From the NCBI GenBank assembly GCA_030789695.1, contig CM061142.1, positions 145,671,637 to 145,735,636 on the forward strand: 64,000 nucleotides of DNA, given 5' to 3'. Below, piece after piece: positions 31,914 to 40,380 of this stretch (the first letter of the stretch is position 1; each line of letters starts with the position of its first letter). Source of the DNA: Scilla litardierei (Eukaryota > Streptophyta > Magnoliopsida > Asparagales > Asparagaceae). The translations under genes and the position numbers were made by a program. Below the pieces are notes generated by a model. It saw only the letters and a list, made by a program, of their open reading frames with translations. It ran no database searches and was not told where the DNA came from.

Positions 31914-33838
31914 TTACAGCATCGGCACAACATGCTCGTCATGATACCGGCGGATAGCGGCTTTGACCAGTTTGCCCTCAGCATCCCGCTTATCCTCCAG
32001 TCGCCGCACCGCTAGACCCTTCTCCCTCTTCTCGGCCGCCAGAGCTACCTTTAGGTCCTCAATCTGCTGCCTCTGTAACCCGATCACAGACTCCTTGCTG
32101 ACAACTTCCAATGTATATTTCGCCCGGATATCATCCATCTCTCGCGTTATTTCTTGAAGCTGCTTCTCGATCGCTGCTTTGGACGAATCGAAGTACGCAG
32201 CTCGCCCCTTCTCCACGCCGTGGGCCGCCCTAACCCTCTCCAGCTCCGCCTCCGTGTCCCTTAGCTTCTCCATGACCTCGCCAAGGTTCGCCTGCGCCTC
32301 ACGCAGGGCCGCCCTGGTGGCGACCGCTGCGGGACGGCCCCGCAGTGCTAGCACGTTCGCAAGCATCTACATAAACCTTGAATCAGTGAGACACTGGCAC
32401 ACAGCCGGCGTGCGAGTAAGAAAAGCCGCTTTACCTATACGACGTGCCACATAGCCGAGCCACACAGCCGCTCCGCCCCCACGCGAGCCAACGACTCACG
32501 ATCGCGCGGCAACCCGTAGTACTCGGTGAGGCGCGCCGCCACTCCCGCATCTTCGAATACCGACTCGTCGCGGCTGACTCGAAAGGGAAACTTGCGGAGA
32601 TGGTCATCAGGGTACGCCTCGACCTCTTCTCGGGTCCTCTTAAAGCAAATGAGAGCGCTCTCACAGGCTTGACTCGACGACGCCCCCATTTCCCACGAAG
32701 GGATCCCGTACGGCCACTTCTGAATCACAGGCGCCCGGCGGGGCGCGACCACCTCGGGTACCCGCGGGGGACGGAGGGTCGGGCCCCTCGCGCGGGCACG
32801 CCCTCGGGACGATCCTCGCCGGGCCCACCCGCGGAGCGGTCTTGTCCGACTGTCGCCCGTCCCGGGTGCAATCTCTCCCCCGGAGGGGCCCCGCCCCCAC
32901 GATCCGGGGATCCTGCCTCACTAGCCCCCACCTTGCCTTTCCCGCGAGGATCAGTACCCCCCGAGGTCGGGGCACCGGCCGAACCTGACACCTCCTCCGA
33001 CTCCCTCATCGTATCTTCACCTGCAAAAGGAAGAGAGACAATCAGGGCGAGCCTAACCCAAAGTTTACAAAACTTCAAAGATACCTAGGGCCCAAAAGTC
33101 CTGGGCGAGCCGACTACTCTGCGTTAGACTCGCCCAATTACGACACTCCTCGGGCAGCTCCCTCAAAATCTGAGCTTTGGCAATATCCTCCCCGGTCAGC
33201 TCCACCCCTTCATTTACGAAGGGATTCCGCGCCCCCCAATTCGACGTCAGCGCCACGTCACTTGGCACTGTCACGAAGACGAACTCCCTCATCCAATCGC
33301 CGATATCATCAGGCACCTCGAGGATGAGTTCTCGCCCTCTCCTGGCGCAAATGCGATGATACACCCCCCACTTCCGAACCACGAAGAAATGCTGAAACAA
33401 CGCCAAGGAGGGACTCAAGGAGCAAGCAAGACACAAGACGACAAACCCCACTAGCAAGCCCCAGGAACGGGGCGCTAGGGCGAATATCGGCAGCTCCAGG
33501 AAATTCAACAAGTGAAACAAATACGGGTGGATCGGGAAGCGGAGCCCCAACTCAAAGGACCGAACATAGACCCCGACCTCATTATTCCCCGGTGAGCTCA
33601 CCGCTTCCTCCGACCCGGGAACCCGCACCTCATAGGGTTGCCGCACAAACCGCACACGAATCTCCCGAATGTTGATCCTATCCAACCTACGTCGGGGGGA
33701 CTCAATGTCTCTTGGTGCAACGGATAACCATGACCATCTTTCCCTGGCCCGCTGCACCCCCGGCTGCGACACCCCCTCGAACGCCGACTCTTCTTCCCCG
33801 ACCCGGCTACTCCCCCCAATCTCTAATCGAGAAGCCAT
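31914..33838 (-). pseudogene. Antisense gene B, paralogue of gene A, 3 exons, frameshifted
   Basis: Same plan as gene A. Exon 1 (33838-33085; start chosen at MASRLEIGG because upstream codons are unlike gene A) has EVGVYVRSFELGLRFPIHPY, LNFLELPIFALAPRS and FVVLCLACSLSPSLALFQHF. Intron 1 is 64 nt (GTATCT at 33084 to TTTTGCAG at 33021), phase 1 as in gene A. Exon 2 (33020-32435) is low-complexity, then KWPYG..ESVFEDAGVAARL..GLPRDRESLARVGAERLCGSA. Its 586-nt length is not compatible with one frame, and the frame changes near 32750. The last codon reads TAG at the GTAAAG donor, where gene A has CAG. Exon 3 (32366-31914) is a coiled coil (MLANVLALRGRP). Probably inactive. Confidence 0.75.
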
Positions 33839-34321
33839 TGATCGGAAAGGAAGGAAATTAATTGTTGTTACCTGTTGCCCCCTTGAACCCGGAAGGCGAT
33901 CGGAAGGAGATGGCCGGTGACGAAAGGGACAGGTTAGCCAACCGGCTCCAAACAAAAAATCGGGCGCCGGAGGAGAATCGGAGAAAAACAAAAATTCCCG
34001 CCGAGCGCCTCCCAAACCCTTCTAGCGGTACAGGTGGCCCCCGGGCCATCTCGGCCGTCAAACTTTCGCCACGCGGCACCCATCGAGACATCCCCGACGC
34101 CTCGACTGGCGTGAGGGTCACCTCATCCACGTGTCGCAAACTCAATCGCAGGGACGCTTCGTTTTCCTCTGCCTCCTTTTCAAATCGTAATAATGACCAC
34201 TAAAGCGGGAATTCCGAAGCCGCCGCCGGCACTGCCCGGTGGGTCCAAGGCCCATGTTGAGGGTCCGGAATGTTGGATAGGGTTCGCCCTCCGAGCCGAG
34301 CCGGGCCGCCGCCTCAGACTC
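33839..34321 (-). promoter_or_regulatory. Upstream region of antisense gene B
   Basis: Lies between gene B and the PPT/3' LTR. The 33065-34015 frame stays open into it, but this part does not align with gene A. Promoter position not determined. The 3' LTR may contribute antisense transcription. Confidence 0.35.
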
Positions 34322-34337
34322 GAAGGCCGGGGGCAAT
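34322..34337 (+). promoter_or_regulatory. Polypurine tract of Tat-like element
   Basis: GAAGGCCGGGGGCAAT lies immediately before the 3' LTR start TGTTACG at 34338. Confidence 0.75.
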
Positions 34338-35410
34338 TGTTACGACCTAAAGATCGTAGTAGCCCGACACCCGCCCGGATCCGCTAACATACCCCTTTGG
34401 TTCACCATTTAACAATTAGGGCCGCCGCCCCGGAAACCCGGGGCATCATGGAGATAGGCGCGCCTCACAGCGTTCCCCGAAACGGCCGAGGCGAACTGTA
34501 GCCGGCCGAGGCGAACAACCGCAGCCGCCCGACCCACCGGGGAAGCGCGTTTAGTAACGCTTGGGCAGCTAGGCCCGGCCCATTGACGTGCGCGGCCGGG
34601 CCGGACAACTCCCGACCTGAACGGCCCGTCCGATTCCCGCGAGCCGCGACGCCTAAAGTGAGCCAGACCATTAGTTCGACGCTAACGACAAACAGCCTAG
34701 GATAAGGACACGGTTGACACATACGTCACCCGACCACCTGACAAAGCACCCCCAGGCGGCTGACCTATCCGACGGTTAGTGCTTTCGGCCCTGACATCCC
34801 GACAAAAGCGCCCCTCGGCCGTTGCGCCGCCAGATAAAAGCGGATCAGGGACTCCTGTTCCCGACGTCCTCGTCCGAAGCTTCCGCTGACACCCGAGCCA
34901 GCTCAGCACGCCTAGTCATCACCCGTCAGGTATAAATACCTCCTCTCCTCTTACGGAGAAGGGGGTTAGAAAAACTCTCCCTTCTTCTATCATTCACACA
35001 CGAGAGCAAAGATCCTCCATATCTTTGTTCTCCCACCTATAGCTCGTCACGTGAGGCGGACACACAGTTAGTCCGGCCGGCGTGTCCAGCCCCCCATTTA
35101 AGCCCTGTTACTGACTTAGGCATCGGAGGGGCTAAGGGTTGAACCCCAACCCCGCCCTTTTGACGAATTGTTCGTGCTGCAGGAGAGTTCGCCCCTTAGC
35201 CAAAGTCAGCGTCAGCCTCCAGCCGTTCGACCTCCCTCAGCTGTGTCCGACGAGATATGATCCTGTGAGCTCCACCGGCAACGGATCCGACCTCTTCACC
35301 CCACTAATCTCTTGTAAAACAGCCTACCTAACCCCTCATTTCCATATAACCACCGTGCCCTTGGTTCCCCATAATACAAATTCATTGTACGCGAGTTCCA
35401 CATCGTAACA
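34338..35410 (+). repeat. 3' LTR of Tat-like element (1073 bp)
   Basis: Same length as the 5' LTR, ends ATCGTAACA, followed by TSD gtatg. TATA box at 34929-34940. Confidence 0.95.
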
Positions 35411-35415
35411 GTATG
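35411..35415. repeat. Target-site duplication (gtatg), right
   Basis: Matches 21118-21122. Confidence 0.95.
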
Positions 35416-35502
35416 TGTACGGGCGTAATGGCAAACTTGTAAATAAGTGGTATGTGCGCGTGAGTAAGACGGTGGGTTTGCAAATCAATTCTATATATAT
35501 AC

Positions 35503-35583
35503 CTCAACAACGTATCTCAACTATATGATTTTAGGCCGACTCCTTGGATAATTTCCTAAGAAGTCACCTTAAGAACACTTTTT

Positions 35584-35642
<59 letters not shown>

Positions 35643-36119
35643 AAGAAATATGAAATAGAGTATTATTAGAGAAAATTCTGTGGTGGTAAAAATTTTCTGT
35701 TTTCCATATATTTGTGTTTGTGTTTGTGTTTGTGTGTGGGGAGGGGGAATATGAAATAGAGTATTATTAGAGAAAATTCGGTGGTGGTCAAAATTTTCTA
35801 TTCTCCATATATATTTTAATATTAACACCATTCAAGTTGATCTTCATATTCTAAAACCCCAAAACAACAAAGATCTAGTAAACCCTCATTTTTTGATGTT
35901 TGATTTAGAATGTGAAAAATGTGCAAAACCCGTGAAACTTTCAACGATTCAATGCACGTGCAAACAACATAGAAATTCCAAGATTTTTTATATATTTACA
36001 TTTAAGAATATGTAGATTAACTTGAACAATACTAATCATCCAACAAATGCAAAAGGAAGAATTTTTGTTTGCCACATGAGAGGATTTTCTCATGTGACAC
36101 CATATTTCTCGTTACACAT
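35503..36119. repeat. TG microsatellite and 105-bp duplication
   Basis: (TG)n occupies 35587-35642 with one interruption, and TTTG/TG repeats at 35710-35738. The block AATATGAAATAGAGTATTAT followed by GGTGGT and TTCTCCATATATTT occurs at about 35647 and 35748. The rest is AT-rich and empty. An ORF across the TG run is an artefact. Confidence 0.85.
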
Positions 36120-36535
36120 ACACACACACTTACAGAGGATAGTGGGTTTCGTATGACATACATGACTAAGCCTCATATGTTGCCTTGAAACCCATACACT
36201 TCCTTATTTTTCAGACGATTAAATCTGTTCATTTTGATATTCATATTCTAAAACATCAAGCTATCAAATATCGGGTGAACCCAATGCTCACTCGTCCACC
36301 CATCATAAATATAACAATTCCTTTAGACTAGAACTTTTTGTGGTGGGTGGATGACTGAGCAAAACCCATTGGGTTCATCCGACATTTGTTGTTTTGAGGT
36401 TTTAGAATATGAAGATCAAAATAAATAATTCTGATCATCTAAAAAATATGAAATGATGGATTTTTCAAGGTTGCATATGATGCCTTATCTAACTAGTCAT
36501 ATGATACTATTTATTCTCATGCGCGCGCGCACACA
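36120..36535. repeat. Palindromic element 1 (arms about 36120-36325 and 36335-36535)
   Basis: Left GATATTCATATTCTAAAACA faces right TTTTAGAATATGAAGATCAA. Left CCTTGAAACCCAT faces right TTTTTCAAGG. Left GGGTGAACCCAATG faces right CATTGGGTTCATCC. Foldback-type element without coding capacity. Confidence 0.75.
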
Positions 36536-36960
36536 CATACACGAGAATAATAGGAAACATATGAATTATGACATATGTTGCTAAATCATACATGCTCCTC
36601 GAAAAGTCCATCCTTCCCATTTTTCAATGATCGGAATTGTTCAATTTGATCTTCATATTCAATGACCTTATAACACGAAATATTGGGTGGACCTAAGGGA
36701 TTTTGTGTGTTCATCCACCCATTACAAATTTATTAGTTTCTCAAAAATAGAACTTTCATGGAAGTGTATGAACGGGCAAAACACCTCGTTTCGTCCAATA
36801 TTTGGTATTTTGGGGTTTTAGAATATGAAGATCAAAATAAATGGTTTCATCGTCTAAAAATGGAGGACGGTGGACTTTTCGAGGTTGCATATGTGGTTTT
36901 GCCATATATATGATATGTTTCCCATTATTCTCATATATATTTACACACACCCACACATTA
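36536..36960. repeat. Palindromic element 2 (arms about 36536-36735 and 36745-36960)
   Basis: Related to palindrome 1 and directly adjacent. Left CCTCGAAAAGTCCA faces right TGGACTTTTCGAGG. Left GATCTTCATATTC faces right GAATATGAAGATC. Left GAATAATAGGAAACATAT faces right ATATGTTTCCCATTATTC. Confidence 0.75.
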
Positions 36961-37560
36961 TGTTGGGGAATGTATGTCCTTGCGTCAATTATTATAACTG
37001 ATGCATCTCGCTCAAAATGAAAGTTAGCTATTTGGTACATCTTTATCTATTTAATTTATAATGCATTTGAGTATGTATGTATGCATAGTTAGATAATTAC
37101 ATAGGCAAAGTCTTTGAATATATGTAAGGGACATTGGGATCATGACGTGATCATGCTGATGAGACCCAATGTTTCCTCTTAAGCATATATTCTAAATGTT
37201 TCTGGTCGTATGAATATCAAGACGTGACATTGATATTATGGATAGACAAGTGTGCATTGATCTCTGCCATACGATGGTAGTGGCCGGTCTCATAGTCACT
37301 TGATGTGGGGACATCATGAGACAGTGACATGGGCATGTTAGAAAATAAGTTAACAAAACGACTTACCGAGATGCTTTTGTACAATAATCATACTCTGACT
37401 ATTTATAGAAGCTCTGATGTGGCAGTTAGTGAGACATAATCCTTACGACCAGAGACGTGCTAAAGGACCTAGTACGTGGAAGGCTATACTTTGGCTTTTA
37501 TCGAATATCGGCTAGTGTGATCGGTACATAGGTACTATGTGGGTATAGTTAAAAGCGTGA
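36961..37560. other. Unassigned sequence, possibly an eroded Copia LTR fragment
   Basis: No ORF of note. It starts near TGTTGGGGAATG (36961-36972) and has TATTTATAGAAGC near 37399. This vaguely resembles a plus-strand LTR, but no partner or TSD was found. Confidence 0.3.
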
Positions 37561-37835
37561 TGTCACGCCCCATTCTCCAAAATACTTGGGAAATACAAAA
37601 CTTGCCCAAGACCATCTAGAGAATGGAAAGTGACAAGGCCGCGCCAGTACTTAGACCCAAGGATTTGACCCTTTAACTCTAAATATCACATAGCGTAAAT
37701 GTGATATGATAATATAAATCCCGCAGGCCACTGCGAATGCTGGGACACTACGGATGACAGATAAAGGAAATAATGTACATGCTTCAATACAAAGAAAGAT
37801 CAAAGAGTCTCAAACTATATATACATATACATGCT

Positions 37836-37840
37836 ATATC
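37836..37840. repeat. Target-site duplication (atatc) of F1, left
   Basis: atatc recurs at 62295-62299 outside the other F1 LTR, fixing the ends 24.4 kb apart. Confidence 0.9.
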
Positions 37841-38068
37841 TGTAGGGTTTTCGCTGACCCTCAAGGCTAAAATTCGTGCACGTCCTAAGTCGGACGGAAC
37901 ACGGAAGCAAAAATATGCAGCGGAAGAATAAACAAGTTAATCTAATTAACATGCAGTTAAACATTTTAACGTAGCCCTAAGGTACAAGACCTTTAGCCAA
38001 GATCTTAGCCGACTCGGGATGGATCTGACCATCCCAAGAAGGATCTAACCTACTGCGATTAAATTAAA

Positions 38069-38275
38069 CTAATGCTTATAAAAACACATACCCTGAATCT
38101 TGCCATGTGGCAGGCAAGATGTTCCGCATCGTCTTCCGAGCCGCTCCCCGTCCCACGCCGAGTCGCTCCGCGAACCGCTCCTCGAACCGCTCCGTATCCT
38201 GAGGCGAGCAATCCTCTTGTCGCCGAGCCAACCACGCGCCGAAGAAAGCTTCACGCGAGTGAAAGCCTTCGCCAA
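38069..38275 (-). CDS. Small ORF in F1 LTR leader, also present in the other three F LTRs
   Basis: A 68-codon frame starting about 180 nt downstream of the LTR TATA box (KLSSARGWLG, then an RSGSRSGS-type stretch). Related frames occur at 61108-61338, 46904-47101 and 53195-53392. The middle part changes phase between F1 and F2 through compensating one-base indels, while both end in PGM/QGM..Y. It may be a leader peptide or a by-product of the Ser-Gly-Arg repeat. No homology known to me. Confidence 0.25.
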   Translation of the reverse strand: MAKAFTRVKLSSARGWLGDKRIARLRIRSGSRSGSRSDSAWDGERLGRRCGTSCLPHGKIQGMCFYKH

Positions 38276-38449
38276 GATTTCGAATCCGAATCCGAACTCC
38301 TTCGTGGCTTTGCTAGAGCCTTTCAGGAGTTAGGTGGAAATATAGGGAGAAGAAGAATTAATTTAAGCTTCAATCCGAGCGTGCTCCAACATTTACGGGA
38401 GCCGCTCAGATCATGAGCTTGGGACGAGTTTGGAGGAAGGGGGATGCCC

Positions 38450-38462
38450 CTATTTATATAGG
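38450..38462 (-). promoter_or_regulatory. TATA box of F1 3' LTR (minus strand)
   Basis: CCTATATAAATAG on the minus strand, followed by GGGG. Identical sites lie at 47300-47312, 53591-53603 and 61489-61501 in the other F-family LTRs. It confirms minus orientation. Confidence 0.75.
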
Positions 38463-38799
38463 CGGCTGACTCTCACATTTTCTCCACAACCGATGTGGGA
38501 CTATTAAATTTGAGTTAATTAAATCAAGTTAGTTTGCCTTTCACAAAGGGTAAACTTCTGTGAATTTTAACTCCCTCACCGTTGAGCTTCATACTATCAA
38601 ATTAAAGGGTGTTCAACGGTGAACGCATAGGAAAAAACGGTATGTCAATCGGAGTCCGTTTGACCCTCCAATTGATCGTCCAAAGTTCAGCACAATGCTT
38701 GATTTTCGTCCAAAATCAGACGTCAAATTCTGCACTGCCCTAGGGTTCTGAAAACCCAATTCTACATGGTCCACCACGCCAGCTGGGTGAGCCCAGACC

Positions 38800-39050
38800 A
38801 AGCTGGGTGCCTGGTCTGGATGCACCCAGGCTGGGCACGCGGGCCAGGCGCCGAGGGCACCTGGGCCAGGCGCCCAGGCCCAGGTGCCCAGCGCCTGGGC
38901 CTGCACCCAGGCGCCCGGGACTGGGCCTGGGCCGGGCGCCTAGGCCCAGGCGGGCCGGGTGCCCTGGCTCAAGTGGGCCTGGCCATGTGCCCAGGCCAGA
39001 TCCAGTCTGGCCTGGGTCAACCTGGTCTGACCCATGCCCAGTTTAGGCAT
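38800..39050. repeat. GCCTGGGC/GCCCAGGC palindrome cluster (F1 left LTR)
   Basis: About 250 bp of overlapping GCCCAGGC, CCTGGGC and GGCGCC words, self-complementary throughout. The equivalents lie at about 47650-47800, 53950-54150 and 61830-62040 and differ in copy number and order. Confidence 0.85.
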
Positions 39051-39281
39051 GGGCCGGACCCCTTTTGAACTGTTTTTGGCGTAACTTGGGCATTTGGCGT
39101 CCGATTTGGACGCCGTTCGAAGCTGGGTTTAGACCGGGACATTCCCGTCTTACCCGTGAACTTTTCCTTGCATTTATTCCATTAAATATTGTCGTAAACT
39201 ATTTACAACACATTTAATCCGGTTTGCATCAAATGCAAAATAGTCCATATCTAATCTTAATTTATCATTTGCATCAAATAC

Positions 39282-39335
39282 AAATGATCTGAGGGCACAT
39301 CCCTCTACATATCCCACTTGCACTCAGGATCATTT
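39282..39335 (-). promoter_or_regulatory. PPT and hairpin at the F1 internal/3'-LTR junction
   Basis: AAATGATCTGAGGGCA (39282-39297) and TGCACTCAGGATCATTT (39319-39335) are inverted repeats with one bulge and one mismatch. The 21-base loop between them holds the LTR end and the polypurine tract (AAGTGGGATA on minus). Confidence 0.75.
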
Positions 39336-40380
39336 ATCCCGAATGCAGGAGATGTTTACAAACATCTTTTGCAATATTTTATCCCTTGCATCAAATGCAA
39401 ATATTCTCCCTAATGTTTCTACCTATTACTAGACGAAGGTCGCACTCTGTGTGAGACCCTACAGCCTGACCCTACTACAGGTTGGGTTCGAAGCCCTATA
39501 CGACAGTGACCACGAGCAGTGGTTGCCATCCATGTTTCAGAATCATAATTATGTGGTTGACTCATCGACATGAGTATTGTCGGGACCACCTTGACTGTGT
39601 CCGTGATGAATTCTGCAGTTTTAGTCTCTTCGTCTAAACTATGTCGTTTAATTCAAGTCTAGGGTGCGGTCAAACTGTCAACCCCAATAACTTGAATTCG
39701 GTTAGTTTCTATCGATCTTTAGTCAACTAATGTTGGACTTCTTCCAATATACTCTGATCAGAGATTTTACTAAAGACCGAACTAACTCTATGACACTAAC
39801 TCCCATTGACCGGGAGAGACGAATCCTCTCTTGGTCATTACTCTCCTCGTACGCTTCAAGTGACACCCAATCAAAGACCTTTTGACAGGCCTAGCCTCGA
39901 AGCTAGGTCAGTGATCTAAGTGGAATCGTTCACGCACAGGTTCGTAAAATGACCTCAAGTCAAAAGACCTCTACATTGCGATTTTCTCAGTTCTTCATTG
40001 TAAATTACAAAATTTATTTACACACACGGACCTATTCTGATTGCATCAAGTTATAAATCGGAGTTACTACTCCGAACTTCATCCTGGAAGTTGACTAAGT
40101 CATCATCAATTATGATGTCTAACTCGACTCTTCGTCTCATGAGATTCGAATCATTATGCAACTTCCTTATGATTGATTTAATGAATATCTTATTGATAAT
40201 GTCCTCATAGAACATTATCAAAACCTAGGCATTACTATCGGGGACTTAACCCAGATGGAGGACTTAACTCAAAGTCACTTGCTATGGATCGCACCAAGTC
40301 TAACTAAGTGTGATTCGTACCTGTTAACACACTGATGTGTTAACAGACTTAACCTGAGAGAAAATCATATTTTCTTTTAA
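39310..40380 (-). other. F1 internal region next to the PPT, homologous to LTR sequence of F2
   Basis: 39340-39980 aligns with 54390-54990, which lies inside the F2 LTR (CTACCTATTACTAGACGAAG, GTGACCACGAGCAGTGGTTG, CAAACTGTCAACCCCAATAA). 40010-40380 aligns with F2 internal 49795-50150. No protein. Confidence 0.8.

Larger units (their letters stand above)
21123..35410 (+). mobile_element. Gag-only Tat-lineage Ty3/Gypsy element with antisense genes (TR-GAG-like)
   Basis: 14.3 kb with 1073-bp LTRs differing at about ten positions, a PBS, a PPT and a 5-bp TSD. The plus strand encodes gag-protease only; RT, RNase H and integrase are absent. The space between gag and the 3' LTR holds tandem arrays and two minus-strand genes with the PF04195-type domain. 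Antisense ORFs of this class are known in Tat/Ogre/Retand-type Gypsy elements, which supports the lineage call. It must depend on another element for replication enzymes, as TR-GAG elements do. Confidence 0.9.
20356..35502. mobile_element. Mutator-like TIR element, split by the Tat-like retrotransposon
   Basis: Sequence left of 21122 and right of 35411 forms one short element. TACCACTTATTTTCAAGTTTGCC-like sequence at about 20404 faces its reverse complement GGCAAACTTGTAAATAAGTGGTA at about 35432. CCACCGT at about 20386 faces ACGGTGG at 35470. tatatatac occurs at 20356-20364 and 35494-35502, possibly a 9-bp TSD (low-complexity, so weak). Excluding the insert the element is about 0.85 kb. A plus frame at 20815-21051 has no recognisable domain. 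Confidence 0.5.
37841..39309 (-). repeat. F1 3' LTR (1469 bp)
   Basis: Reads TGTAGGGTTTTCGC...CCTCTACA on plus, so it is the reverse of a minus-strand LTR. It contains the TATA at 38450-38462, the GCCTGGGC palindrome cluster at about 38800-39050, and the outer arm of the PPT hairpin. Confidence 0.9.

Noticed and set aside
35556..35831. 91-codon ORF of His-Thr repeats
   Set aside because: Translation of the TG microsatellite.
38058..38092. GTATGTG...TTTAATCGCAG as an intron in the F LTR leader
   Set aside because: Splice-like ends, but only about 39-43 nt apart, too short for a plant intron.
38766..39068. Plus ORFs rich in Gly, Ala and Pro in F LTRs
   Set aside because: They translate the GCCTGGGC palindrome cluster, which varies in phase between LTR copies.
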